From: RAM1 sp041905405
Lineage (GTDB): Bacteria; Pseudomonadota; Gammaproteobacteria; Burkholderiales; Burkholderiaceae_C
Assembly (NCBI GenBank): GCA_041905405.1
Contig: JAYRLC010000002.1
Span: 62,001-126,000, forward strand
DNA length: 64,000 nucleotides
Direction: 5' to 3'
Part shown: positions 33,953-41,900 of the stretch, one piece after another
Numbering within the stretch: the first letter of the stretch is position 1
Layout of the letters: every line of letters begins with the position of its first letter
Made by a program: the position numbers and the translations under genes
Notes under the pieces: generated by a model
Told to the model about the DNA's origin: nothing
What the model saw: the letters and a program-made list of their open reading frames with translations, nothing else
Databases searched by the model: none

Positions 33953-34306
33953 ATGAAGCTCCTCGTCAAATGGCTGCTCAGCGCTTCGGCGCTGCTGCTG
34001 GTGGCCTATCTCTATTCAGGCGTCCAGGTCAGCAGCTTTACCTCGGCACTGCTGGCGGCTTTCGTCATCGGCCTGTTCAACCTGATCGTGCGGCCGGTGC
34101 TGGTGGTGCTCACGCTGCCGGTGACACTGGTGACGCTGGGCCTGTTCCTGTTCGTGATCAACGCGCTGATGTTCTGGGCGGCCGCCTATGTGCTGGACGG
34201 CTTCCAGGTCCGCGGCTTCGTGGGCGCGCTGGTCGGCTCGCTGATCTATTCGGTGCTGGGGATCGTGATCGAATCAGCGCTCGAGAGCCTGTTCCCGAAG
34301 AAGTGA
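33953..34306 (+). CDS. Small membrane protein of the phage-holin-IV-like family
   Basis: A 117-residue protein with four predicted helices (LLSASALLLVAYLYSGVQV, ALLAAFVIGLFNLIVRPVLV, TLVTLGLFLFVINALMFWAA, FVGALVGSLIYSVLGIVIE). The NLIVRPVLVVLTLPVTLVTL segment is typical of the holin-like/YvlD family, common in non-phage bacterial chromosomes; despite the name there is no phage context. Start ATG 33953 follows a GC-rich leader. Its last 33 nt overlap the 3' end of the convergent bepA gene. Confidence 0.8.
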   Translation: MKLLVKWLLSASALLLVAYLYSGVQVSSFTSALLAAFVIGLFNLIVRPVLVVLTLPVTLVTLGLFLFVINALMFWAAAYVLDGFQVRGFVGALVGSLIYSVLGIVIESALESLFPKK

Positions 34307-35806
34307 TTCCACCTGGCGGGCCCGGGTGTCGATGATGGACGCCTCGATGTGCTCGCCGCCCAGCGTTCCGTCACGCGCCATCCGGCGGGCGAGTTCCTGC
34401 GCCGCCTTGAACCGGTCCATGGCGGCCGCGTAGTCAAGCCAGGCCACCTGCGCCTCGGCTTCGGCCCGTATGGCGCGCAAACCCCGGCCCTGTGTGCCAT
34501 AAGCCTGCGCCAGCAGCTGCCAGGCCGCGGCATCACGCGGGTGCGACGTCACCCAGGTCTGCAGGCGCTGCGCGGCCTCGTCGCCCCGCCCCGCGCGCAC
34601 CGCAGCCTGGGCACCCAGCAGCACGTCCGGTCGCCCTGCATCAGCCAGGGACGCCAGCGACGCCGCACGGGCGGCATCGCCTGCACCCAGCGCAATCTCG
34701 GCCAGCAGCAGGCGCGCCAGCCGCGCCGCGGCCGCCTCACCCTGCGCCAGCGGCCGCAGAGCCATGGCGAAACGCTCGGCCTGCGCGCCATCGCGCAGCT
34801 TGAGACTGGCCAACGCCGCGGCGTACAGCGCACCAGCCTGTCGCGCCGGCCCCTGCTGCGCCAACGTGGGCGCCTGTGCTTCCGCCACACGTGCACGCAG
34901 CGCATCCACCGCCCCCTGGGACAACACGCGCGCGCGCGCGGCCACCATGGCGTGCTCCACGGTAGGCGCGCCGGGCACGGCCGCACGCCCGGACAGTTGC
35001 TGGCGCGCCTGCATGTCGGCCATGCGCTCCGTGGTCATGGGGTGGCTGCGCAGATAGGGGAACGAGCCATTGTCATTCAACCGGGAGGCTTGTTGCAGCT
35101 TGTCAAACATAGTGACGAACCCCAGCGGTTCGAAGCCGGCCTGCGTCATGACGCCGTAGCCCACGCGATCGGCCTCGCGCTCCATGTCGCGCGAAAAATT
35201 GAGCTGGTTCTGCACGGCCAGCGCCTGCCCGCCCGCCACCACCGCGTTGGCCGCATCGGGATTCTTGCTGGCGGCAATGGCCCCCAGGATCATGGCCCCC
35301 ACGACCCAGGGCGTCTGCCGGTTCTGCTGCGTCATGAGCCGCGAAATGTGGCGCTGCGTCACGTGGCTGAGTTCGTGGGCCAGCACGGATGCCAGTTCGT
35401 CACGGTTGGCCACCGCCGCGACCAGCCCCAGATGCAGGCCAAGGTAGCCGCCCGGCAACGCAAAGGCGTTGATGCTGCGGTCCTTGCCCAGGAAAATTTC
35501 CCAGGCAAAGCGCTGCTCCAGCTCGGTGCCGAGCTCACCACGCTGGCGGGCAGCGGCCAGCAGGGGCTGCCAGATGCCCTGCACATACTCCACAATCACG
35601 GGGTCGTCGATGTAGTCGGGATCGCGGTACAACTCGCGCGCAATGCGCTCGCCCAGCTTGCGCTCGGCGCTCGCGGACATTTCGCTGCCGTCGCCGAGGG
35701 TGGGGAGTTGGGCGTGGGGAACAGCCGGCATCAGCATCGCGGCACAAACAAGCCACGGGTGACTTTTGCGAAACAATTTTCCGAGCTGTTTGAAGCGACT
35801 TTTCAT
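34274..35806 (-). CDS. bepA: Periplasmic M48 metalloprotease, BepA family
   Basis: A 510-residue exported zinc protease that, in E. coli, aids assembly and quality control of outer-membrane proteins such as LptD. The signal peptide ends in CAAMLMPAVPHAQ. The zinc motif is HELSH in SVLAHELSHVTQRHISRL, with the downstream third ligand in DMEREADRVGYGVM. The C-terminal half is built of TPR-like Ala/Leu-rich repeats. ATG 35806 is chosen because it directly precedes the signal peptide; an in-frame extension upstream would bury it. It is divergent from moaC. Confidence 0.92.
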   Translation of the reverse strand: MKSRFKQLGKLFRKSHPWLVCAAMLMPAVPHAQLPTLGDGSEMSASAERKLGERIARELYRDPDYIDDPVIVEYVQGIWQPLLAAARQRGELGTELEQRFAWEIFLGKDRSINAFALPGGYLGLHLGLVAAVANRDELASVLAHELSHVTQRHISRLMTQQNRQTPWVVGAMILGAIAASKNPDAANAVVAGGQALAVQNQLNFSRDMEREADRVGYGVMTQAGFEPLGFVTMFDKLQQASRLNDNGSFPYLRSHPMTTERMADMQARQQLSGRAAVPGAPTVEHAMVAARARVLSQGAVDALRARVAEAQAPTLAQQGPARQAGALYAAALASLKLRDGAQAERFAMALRPLAQGEAAAARLARLLLAEIALGAGDAARAASLASLADAGRPDVLLGAQAAVRAGRGDEAAQRLQTWVTSHPRDAAAWQLLAQAYGTQGRGLRAIRAEAEAQVAWLDYAAAMDRFKAAQELARRMARDGTLGGEHIEASIIDTRARQVESLLREQALER

Positions 35807-35878
35807 AGATGCACGGCCGTATGATTGCCCATCCAGATGAAACCCTTGTAAACAGGTTTTACCACCCTCAGGCAACGC

Positions 35879-36355
35879 ATGAATACGCTGACCCACTTCG
35901 ACGGCCAGGGACAGGCTCATATGGTGGATGTTGCGGGCAAACCCGCGTCACACCGCATCGCCGTAGCGACCGGGTGCATCAGGATGCAGTCTTCCACCCT
36001 GGCGCTGATCAGCAGCGGCACCGCCAAAAAGGGGGATGTTCTGGGCATAGCACGTATCGCCGGCATCCAGGGCGCCAAACGGACGAGTGAGCTCATACCT
36101 TTGTGCCATCCGCTGGCCTTGACCCGCGTCGCGGTGGACTTTGAACTGCTGGTGGAGCAATCGACGATCCAATGCCTGTCCACCGCTGAAACGATCGGGC
36201 AGACCGGCGTCGAGATGGAGGCGCTGGTCAGCGTGCAGGTAGCCCTGTTGACCATCTATGACATGTGCAAGGCTGTGGACCGGGGAATGACCATTACCGA
36301 CGTCAAGCTCCTGGAAAAGCTTGGGGGCAAGTCCGGGCCATTCCGCGCGGAATAA
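35879..36355 (+). CDS. moaC: Cyclic pyranopterin monophosphate synthase
   Basis: Works with MoaA to convert GTP to cyclic pyranopterin monophosphate in molybdenum-cofactor synthesis. The 158-residue protein shows HMVDVAGKPASHRIAVATG at the N-terminus, KRTSELIPLCHPLALTRVAV in the centre and the active-site region GVEMEALVSVQVALLTIYDM, DVKLLEKLGGKSG at the end. Length and motifs are standard. It is isolated from other moa genes, divergent from bepA, and ends 19 nt from the convergent oligosaccharyltransferase gene. Confidence 0.97.
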   Translation: MNTLTHFDGQGQAHMVDVAGKPASHRIAVATGCIRMQSSTLALISSGTAKKGDVLGIARIAGIQGAKRTSELIPLCHPLALTRVAVDFELLVEQSTIQCLSTAETIGQTGVEMEALVSVQVALLTIYDMCKAVDRGMTITDVKLLEKLGGKSGPFRAE

Positions 36356-36374
36356 GGCACGCGTTACGCCTGCA

Positions 36375-37853
36375 TCACTGTTGTGCGCGCCGGTTATTGA
36401 AGGTCTCTTGCCACGCGCGAGCCTGCTCTGGAAAGGCAGCCTGATACCTCTTGATGTAATAAGAGGCTTCCGCATCCTGCTGAAGCAATATCAGACTTTC
36501 TATCAGCTTTTCCACTACGATGGGCTCGGGCGAGAAGTGCAGCACGCGGAGAGCCAGTCGGTAAACATCCCTGGCGTTCGAGGCTTGCAATGGCGTTGTC
36601 GTCAACTCGGCGAACCGCTGCTGGTCCTTGAACAGCACAGGGCTCAATTCTGAGATTGCAGTGTTCCGATAGGTTTCGAAACGAGCGGTCGCGGGCAGAT
36701 ATGCCTGGCTGATCAACCGATAGTCCGCCCAAACAAAGGCGGTACAGGCAATGGCACAGGCAGCGACGCTGACCAGGGTCGCACGTGCTTTCTGGGCAGA
36801 TTGACCCAGCGCGTCACCCGGCCGTTGCAGCAATAGTCCGACCGCCAAGATCATCGCGACAAAGAAAGGGCCGTACCACAGAGGGTATTCCACAAGGCTG
36901 TGCATAAGCAGGAAGATCACGATCAGCCATGCCATCAACCGATGCGGTTGCGACTCGGTGCGCCTCAATCCCTTGGCGAGCAAGGCGGCGACACAGAGCG
37001 TAGCAACCACCGCCGCTGGCACGCCCAGTTCAACAGCGATGTGCAGTGGCAGGTTGTGCGCATTATCAAGAATGTCGCAAAACCGGGCGCCGTCGTAGAG
37101 CGTCATGAAGTGGGCGTAGTCCAGTTCACCCCAGCCCCAACCCCACAATGGCCTCATGGCAATCAGGTCGAGTACATTGGACCAAAGTACTCGTCGGCTG
37201 CCACAGCCGACGTCGCTGACCACCCGGTCAAACACGGTTTCCGGCCGTGCGTTCTGCAGATGAACCAGCAGCAGTGGCAGACCGAAGGACGCCAGCAAAT
37301 AACCGACGATGGCCACCGCCGCAATAGCTGCGAACTGGCGAGTACGCACTGCTGGCCAGAAGCAGGGGGCCAAGCAGAACACGAGCAGTCCCAGTGCACC
37401 CACACGTGATGCCGAGGCCGCATTGCCGACAACGAACAATCCAGCCCAGGGCAACATGGACCTCAACGGGCGCGCGCCCAACACCCCAGGCAACAACGAA
37501 GCCAACCCCAGCAACGTAAGGGTCGCAAACTGGTTGCGCTGACGAAGGGCTCCATATGCATGCCCAGGGGGCGTGGTGGGCACCCAACGGCTCAACTCCT
37601 GCGCCCAGCCTCCGTACTGGATGAGCGCCATGCAGCAGTTGACAGCGGCGGCGCAAATTAGCGCAGGCCCGATTGTCATCAGCAACAGCCGCCGCAGATC
37701 CGGCGCAGCATGCACCAGCAGCATGAGGCATGATGCCGTTGCGCAGGTGACGAGCCAGGGCTCCATCGCTGGCGACGGACCGCTTGCGAAGGGATAGATC
37801 CACGGAGCGGCAATCAGCAGCAACGCAGCGGCCTGCATCAACCTGTCAGACAT
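36375..37853 (-). CDS. PglL-like O-oligosaccharyltransferase / Wzy ligase (second copy)
   Basis: Inner-membrane enzyme of 492 residues with about 11 helices. The PglL_A-type block RQRNQFATLTLLGLASLLPG, the Wzy_C loop with RRVLWSNVLDLIAMRPLWGW and the key His in ILDNAHNLPLHIAVELG, and the family block LLMHSLVEYPLWYGPFFV are all visible, followed by a soluble C-terminal tail. Members move a lipid-linked glycan onto Ser or Thr of periplasmic proteins, typically pilins. It is the last gene of the pilin region and is weakly similar to its neighbour at 37923, so the two may use different glycans or acceptors. Confidence 0.85.
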   Translation of the reverse strand: MSDRLMQAAALLLIAAPWIYPFASGPSPAMEPWLVTCATASCLMLLVHAAPDLRRLLLMTIGPALICAAAVNCCMALIQYGGWAQELSRWVPTTPPGHAYGALRQRNQFATLTLLGLASLLPGVLGARPLRSMLPWAGLFVVGNAASASRVGALGLLVFCLAPCFWPAVRTRQFAAIAAVAIVGYLLASFGLPLLLVHLQNARPETVFDRVVSDVGCGSRRVLWSNVLDLIAMRPLWGWGWGELDYAHFMTLYDGARFCDILDNAHNLPLHIAVELGVPAAVVATLCVAALLAKGLRRTESQPHRLMAWLIVIFLLMHSLVEYPLWYGPFFVAMILAVGLLLQRPGDALGQSAQKARATLVSVAACAIACTAFVWADYRLISQAYLPATARFETYRNTAISELSPVLFKDQQRFAELTTTPLQASNARDVYRLALRVLHFSPEPIVVEKLIESLILLQQDAEASYYIKRYQAAFPEQARAWQETFNNRRAQQ

Positions 37854-37922
37854 CGCGTCGCACGTCGTTATTTAATAGCCTGGGACCCGGGATATCACCT
37901 GGCTTCCACGCCGTCTTGGGCA

Positions 37923-39680
37923 TCACCCCGAGGAGCGGGTGGCTCCATCCGCCTGCATGGCCTTGAACTCTTTGAGCACCGGCCCGAAAACGGCGGGCTC
38001 CAGGTCGGCAAGTTGTTCTAGGTCCTTCTCAACCAACGAGCACTTTTCAGGATGAAAGCGGCATGCAGCCATCGCATAGCCCGCAGCACTCGTAAAGTCT
38101 CCCTTCAGGGCAAGCAGGCCAGCGTACTTGGTCAACAGCTTGGCATCCGAGTATTGCCGCACCACGCGCGCGCCCAATTCGATCTTCTGGTCCAGTTGCT
38201 CCCTGCTAACGGGCAGGACGCCAAACACCAGCAACTCCGTTTGCGGCGAGAACCCTGGCATCTTCAGCTGTGCGCCGATGTAGTGACGCAACTCGGGACT
38301 CACCTCACCGGGCCGGAAAACCGTCCACACCAAATGGGCAATGGTGACGTACTGATTCGCCATATACAACGTGGCCGCACCCATCGCGATCCCCATCGTC
38401 ACCAGCAAGGCACGCATGGCTCCACTCAGCCTGACGACAAAGCCCGTGCGATCCAGGGCCCCCAGCATCAGCGCGAAAGAAAGCAGGAAGTAGGTATGCC
38501 ACAGAGGAAACTCAACCATGGAATACGCGAGCAAGGTCAAACAACAGATCAGGAGATAACCAGTGTCGCGGCTCTGCCGCGACCGCAGCGCGCGCCAGAG
38601 CACCATACACAGCGGAATGGCGAACACCAGCAAACCGACGATTCCAGTTTCCGCAGCAAGCTGGGTCAGGATGTTGTGTGAGTGGTTGGCGAACTGGGGA
38701 ATTGATGAACTCTGGAATCTCTGCAGTGATTGCAAGGTGAAAGTACCCCAGCCCGATCCGGTAACTGGATACGCCAGGAATATTTCCAGCGCCAGTTGAA
38801 ACAGCACGACACGCGACACATTGCCTGTGGTCGACCAGCGTGTGGTGGCGCTGGTGAACGACTGCGCAGCTTCCAGACTGAAAAGGCCAAATTGAAGTAT
38901 CGCGTAGGCAACGACGTACGCCGCCAATGCCCAACCCATACTCAGCACAGTTCTTGAGACCGTCGTTTTTCCATCCTTGGAGAGCAGGACCAGCCATGCG
39001 AAGAATAGGGCGGCAAACGCGCCAAACACCGAGCCGGAGCGGCTGCCCGTCAACACGAGGCCACTGAGGATGAAGAGGGCGGCCAACGCCATCAAGGCGC
39101 GCCAGCTTCTGCCAGCAAAGCGCACCCACATGAATGCCAGGCTCATCAGCGCCAGCGCATGCACACAGGCCGCCTGGTTGCGCTGAGCGAGATTGCCGAA
39201 AGGCTGCATGTCGGGCTGTCGAGGTACCAGCCAGACTTCCACGCGGTCCGGGTTGTAGAGCTGTATGTATTGCAGCACCACGGTAGTCAGACTGGCAGCT
39301 ACCCAGGCAACTCCCAGGATCAGGCAAAGAGCTCCCAGTTGCCGACGATCAGCGCACGCCCGGCCCATGCCTGCCGCAACGGCCGCGACCAGCAGGGAGG
39401 CGACAGGAAAGATCAATGAATCGGCATACTGGATAGGCGCGAAAGGTATGCAGATGACAATCCACGCCGCCAGCATCAAGGGGCCAAGCATGCTCCAGCC
39501 CCAACGCGGAGAAGCGCCCGTCGCCTTCATGCAGCCAACGACGACTGCGCCAATGCAGCACGCCAGAACTGCCATGCACTCCGGCAGGAAGGTGACGAGA
39601 GGGATGACGCGTTGTGGGGCCAATGCAGCCGCGACCACCCCCAACATCAGCATCAGCGGGAAGAAAAGTATGCCGTTCAC
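37923..39680 (-). CDS. PglL-like O-oligosaccharyltransferase (first copy, next to pilins)
   Basis: Membrane protein with about 12 helices and a periplasmic/soluble C-terminal tail rich in helices. PglL/Wzy_C landmarks: LAQRNQAACVHALALMSLAF, TGSRSGSVFGAFAALFF, the HSHNILTQLAAETG loop with the predicted catalytic His, and YSMVEFPLWHTYFLLSFAL. It should glycosylate periplasmic proteins, with the adjacent pilins as likely targets. The open frame extends upstream into the last pilin; GTG 39680, which leads straight into the first helix, is taken as the start (585 residues), ATG 39653 being the alternative. A terminator between the pilin and this gene limits read-through. Confidence 0.85.
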   Translation of the reverse strand: MNGILFFPLMLMLGVVAAALAPQRVIPLVTFLPECMAVLACCIGAVVVGCMKATGASPRWGWSMLGPLMLAAWIVICIPFAPIQYADSLIFPVASLLVAAVAAGMGRACADRRQLGALCLILGVAWVAASLTTVVLQYIQLYNPDRVEVWLVPRQPDMQPFGNLAQRNQAACVHALALMSLAFMWVRFAGRSWRALMALAALFILSGLVLTGSRSGSVFGAFAALFFAWLVLLSKDGKTTVSRTVLSMGWALAAYVVAYAILQFGLFSLEAAQSFTSATTRWSTTGNVSRVVLFQLALEIFLAYPVTGSGWGTFTLQSLQRFQSSSIPQFANHSHNILTQLAAETGIVGLLVFAIPLCMVLWRALRSRQSRDTGYLLICCLTLLAYSMVEFPLWHTYFLLSFALMLGALDRTGFVVRLSGAMRALLVTMGIAMGAATLYMANQYVTIAHLVWTVFRPGEVSPELRHYIGAQLKMPGFSPQTELLVFGVLPVSREQLDQKIELGARVVRQYSDAKLLTKYAGLLALKGDFTSAAGYAMAACRFHPEKCSLVEKDLEQLADLEPAVFGPVLKEFKAMQADGATRSSG

Positions 39681-39684
39681 TGGA

Positions 39685-39710
39685 CAAAAAGAACGGCCTG
39701 ATAAGACCGT
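39685..39710 (-). terminator. Intrinsic terminator after the last pilin
   Basis: On the minus strand, ACGGTC-TTATCA-GGCCGT (stem 39710-39693, one G-T pair) is followed by TCTTTTTG (39692-39685), 26 nt after the pilin stop. It should strongly reduce transcription into the oligosaccharyltransferase genes, setting pilins far above the glycosylation enzymes. Confidence 0.65.
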
Positions 39711-39735
39711 GATAGCAAAGAAGTTGCCGTTTCGA

Positions 39736-40164
39736 TCAGACGCAACTGCGCGGCTTGAGGTTGGCCTGGAGGTTACCACCACACGACCAGGTAATACCGC
39801 CGGACGCCGATGAGCCTGGCGTCAACTGAATCTCGTTGGCCCCCGCGGGTGCCACCGTTGTACGGAAAAGAATCGAGATGACACCGCCGGTGGTGAGCTG
39901 AATGGACTCCACGCCTATCGTCTGGCTTGAAGACATGACGGTGAGGCCAACTGAAGCAACGTCACTTGGGAAAGCTTGATTGACCGAGTAGTACTCAGCC
40001 ACCGCTGTTTTGTAAGAGCCCGCGAGCGTCAAACCCTCGGTGACTCGCGCGCGATAAATGTAGTTCTGGTACTGAGGGACTGCGACGGCGGCCAAAATTC
40101 CAATGATGGCGACCACAATCATCAGTTCGATCAGAGTGAAGCCGGATTGTCGACTGGCGTTCAT
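39736..40164 (-). CDS. Type IV major-pilin-like protein (pair 2, second gene)
   Basis: A 142-residue prepilin. The leader MNASRQSG is cut by PilD before Phe in G^FTLIELMIVVAIIGIL, with Glu5 of the mature protein present; a helix-forming N-terminus then leads to the variable globular head. Cys in ITWSCGGN and the C-terminal KPRSCV form the expected D-region disulfide. ATG 40164 is the start because it begins the leader; an upstream in-frame ATG would give an unusually long leader. It is nearly the same protein as the one at 40826 (for example TVAPAGANEIQLTP in both) and lies 74 nt after its pair partner. Confidence 0.92.
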   Translation of the reverse strand: MNASRQSGFTLIELMIVVAIIGILAAVAVPQYQNYIYRARVTEGLTLAGSYKTAVAEYYSVNQAFPSDVASVGLTVMSSSQTIGVESIQLTTGGVISILFRTTVAPAGANEIQLTPGSSASGGITWSCGGNLQANLKPRSCV

Positions 40165-40197
40165 GAGATCCCCTCGGACTATGCGCACTTCCAGAGT

Positions 40198-40227
40198 GAT
40201 CTTCGACCCCAGACGGGGTCGAAGATC
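40198..40227 (-). promoter_or_regulatory. Perfect intercistronic hairpin between the pilins of pair 2
   Basis: GATCTTCGACCCC pairs perfectly (13 bp) with GGGGTCGAAGATC around a 4-nt loop. No T-run follows in the direction of transcription, so it is probably an RNA processing, stability or attenuation element that sets the ratio between the two pilins. The equivalent hairpin in pair 1 is at 41286-41315. Confidence 0.65.
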
Positions 40228-40238
40228 ATGAATTCACA

Positions 40239-40664
40239 TCAGCGGCAGTTTGCGGGGCGCAGAGCCGTGGCCAACGTGGTGCCGGTGCCGTTGCAGGCCC
40301 AGGTAATGCCCGCCGCGCCGGAGGTCGGCACCAGCTGGATAACCTTGTTGGACGTTGCAACGTTATCGGCGTAAGTAATGACGATGACGCCATTCGTTGT
40401 CAGTGCGACGCTGGTCACGGAAGCGCCAGTGATAGACGCATTGATGCCAACCGAAGCCAGGGTGTCGGGAAAGCTGTTGTTCGACGCAAAGTAATCAGCT
40501 ACGCCGGTTTTGACAGAAGCCGCCAGGTTGAAACCTTCCGTCACGCGGGCGCGCTTGGTGTAGTCCTGGTATGCGGGCAGAGCCACGGCAGCCAGAATGC
40601 CGATGATCGCCACAACGATCATCAGTTCGATCAGGGTGAAACCCTTTTGCAATTGACGGGACAT
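40239..40664 (-). CDS. Type IV major-pilin-like protein (pair 2, first gene)
   Basis: A 141-residue prepilin with leader MSRQLQKG cleaved before FTLIELMIVVAIIGIL, mature Glu5 present, and a C-terminal disulfide pair in ITWACNG and RPANCR. It is almost identical to the pilin at 41329 except for a two-codon deletion and a few substitutions (LATALRPANC versus LPTALRPANC). AGAGTTAAGG- and CTGGAGG-type leader sequence gives a strong ribosome site (TGGAGG) before the ATG. It is driven by the sigma-54 promoter at 40706-40720. Confidence 0.92.
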   Translation of the reverse strand: MSRQLQKGFTLIELMIVVAIIGILAAVALPAYQDYTKRARVTEGFNLAASVKTGVADYFASNNSFPDTLASVGINASITGASVTSVALTTNGVIVITYADNVATSNKVIQLVPTSGAAGITWACNGTGTTLATALRPANCR

Positions 40665-40705
40665 GAAAAACCTCCAGAGTTAAGGAAAAAAGGCTTTCGT
40701 GTCCT

Positions 40706-40796
40706 GCAATCGGCATGCCACCCCTGGATTCCCCCTGAAGCCTGCTCAAACACCGACTAACTGCACTCGGCGTCACAAGATGGCGACAAATTTGTC
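40706..40796 (-). promoter_or_regulatory. Sigma-54 promoter and upstream palindrome for pilin pair 2
   Basis: On the minus strand TGGCAT-N5-TTGC occupies 40720-40706, a good -24/-12 match with the right spacing, about 42 bp before the pilin start. 65 bp further upstream lies the perfect palindrome GACAAATTTGTC (40796-40785), next to TTGTGACG; these fit an enhancer for a PilR-type activator. All parts recur with the same spacing in pair 1. Confidence 0.75.
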
Positions 40797-40825
40797 ATCA
40801 CCCGCCAATTAATGCACGCTGCGAT

Positions 40826-41254
40826 TCAAATGCAGCTACGGGGTTTGAGGTTGGTCTGCAAGTTGCCGCCACAGGACCATGTGATACCGCCTGATGCTGA
40901 AGACGCCGGAGTCAGCTGTATCTCGTTTGCGCCCGCAGGTGCCACTGTCGTACGGAAAATGATCGAAATAACGCCGCCAGGTACGAGCTGGATCGAATCC
41001 ACCCCCACAGTTTGCGCGGAAGACATCACACTCAGACCAACCGACGCTACATCGCTCGGAAACGTCTGATTGACCGAATAGTATTCGGCAACTGCTGTCT
41101 TGTAGGCGCCGGCCAGAGTCAACCCTTCGGTCACTCGGGCACGATAAATATAGTTCTGGTATTGAGGAACTGCGATGGCTGCCAGTATGCCAATGATGGC
41201 AACCACAATCATCAACTCAATCAGCGTGAACCCGGATTGTCGGCTGGCATTCAT
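40826..41254 (-). CDS. Type IV major-pilin-like protein (pair 1, second gene)
   Basis: A 142-residue prepilin, leader MNASRQSG then FTLIELMIVVAIIGIL, mature Glu5 present. The head ends ITWSCGGN...KPRSCI with two Cys. It differs from the pilin at 39736 mainly at scattered positions (SVMSSAQTVGVDSIQL here, TVMSSSQTIGVESIQL there), so the two are recent duplicates under similar constraint. It follows the first pilin of pair 1 by 74 nt, with an imperfect hairpin in the gap. Confidence 0.92.
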   Translation of the reverse strand: MNASRQSGFTLIELMIVVAIIGILAAIAVPQYQNYIYRARVTEGLTLAGAYKTAVAEYYSVNQTFPSDVASVGLSVMSSAQTVGVDSIQLVPGGVISIIFRTTVAPAGANEIQLTPASSASGGITWSCGGNLQTNLKPRSCI

Positions 41255-41285
41255 AGAAACCCCCGGACCATGCCCAGTGCCAAAT

Positions 41286-41315
41286 GATCCTCAACCCCTG
41301 GGCAGGGGTCGAAGG
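41286..41315 (-). promoter_or_regulatory. Intercistronic hairpin between the pilins of pair 1
   Basis: The arms around CGACCCCT-GCCC-AGGGGTTG pair over about 11 bp with two G-T wobbles. It occupies the same place as the perfect 13-bp hairpin of pair 2, and several base changes preserve pairing, so the structure rather than the exact sequence appears conserved. Confidence 0.55.
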
Positions 41316-41328
41316 TCATGCATTCACA

Positions 41329-41760
41329 TCAGCGGCAATTTGCAGGACGCAGCGCGGTCGGCAACGTGGTGCCGCTGCCGTTGCAGGCCCAAGTAATGCC
41401 AGCAGCACCAGATGTCGGCACGAGCTGGATCACCTTTTGGGTGGTATCAGTGCTCACATTGTCGGCATAGGTGATGACGATGACGCCGTTCGTTGCCAGT
41501 GCCACACTCGTCACAGAAGCGCCAGTGATGGACGCATTGATGCCAACCGAAGCCAGGACATCGGGAAAGCTGTTGTTCGACGCAAAGTAGTCAGCTACGC
41601 CGGTTTTGACCGAAGCCGCCAGGTTGAAACCTTCCGTCACGCGAGCGCGTTTGGTGTAGTCCTGGTACGCGGGCAGAGCCACAGCAGCCAGAATGCCGAT
41701 GATCGCCACAACGATCATTAGTTCGATCAGGGTGAAACCCTTTTGCAGTTGACGAGACAT
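41329..41760 (-). CDS. Type IV major-pilin-like protein (pair 1, first gene)
   Basis: A 143-residue prepilin with leader MSRQLQKG cleaved before FTLIELMIVVAIIGIL, mature Glu5, and C-terminal Cys pair in ITWACNG and RPANCR. CTGGAGG gives a strong ribosome site. It is the first gene behind the best sigma-54 promoter in the region and so is a good candidate for the main structural pilin. Its paralogue at 40239 lacks two residues in the DNVSTDTTQKVIQL loop. Confidence 0.93.
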   Translation of the reverse strand: MSRQLQKGFTLIELMIVVAIIGILAAVALPAYQDYTKRARVTEGFNLAASVKTGVADYFASNNSFPDVLASVGINASITGASVTSVALATNGVIVITYADNVSTDTTQKVIQLVPTSGAAGITWACNGSGTTLPTALRPANCR

Positions 41761-41799
41761 GAAAAACCTCCAGAGTTAAGAAAAAGGCTCTCATGTAAA

Positions 41800-41890
41800 G
41801 CAATCGGCGTGCCAGCTCCGCACTCCCCTTGAAGCCACTTCAAACGCCGGAAAACTACACCTTGCGTCACAATTCGGCGACAAATTTGTC
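41800..41890 (-). promoter_or_regulatory. Sigma-54 promoter and upstream palindrome for pilin pair 1
   Basis: On the minus strand TGGCAC-GCCGA-TTGCT (41814-41799) is a consensus -24/-12 promoter about 40 bp before the pilin ATG. The palindrome GACAAATTTGTC (41890-41879) lies 65 bp upstream of the -24 box, with GTGACG between, as in pair 2. PilS/PilR-type control of pilin genes through sigma-54 is well known; no pilSR genes are in the window. Confidence 0.8.
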
Positions 41891-41900
41891 AACTATTGAC

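Larger units (their letters stand above)
39736..41890 (-). repeat. Tandem duplication of a two-pilin module with its promoter
   Basis: The unit promoter-pilin-hairpin-pilin occurs twice with a period of 1090-1096 bp. Matching points are pilin starts 41760/40664 and 41254/40164, sigma-54 boxes 41814/40720 and palindromes 41879/40785. The 6-bp change in period equals two extra codons in the first pilin of the upstream unit. Divergence is concentrated in parts of the pilin C-termini and in the leaders. Confidence 0.85.

Noticed and set aside
33953..34306. Holin-like gene as a sign of a prophage.
   Set aside because: No lysin, structural or integrase genes nearby; this family is common on ordinary chromosomes.
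41329..41760. Pilins as type II secretion pseudopilins (GspG/H).
   Set aside because: They have the paired C-terminal Cys of type IV pilins, strong sigma-54 promoters and neighbouring PglL transferases, and no gsp genes follow.
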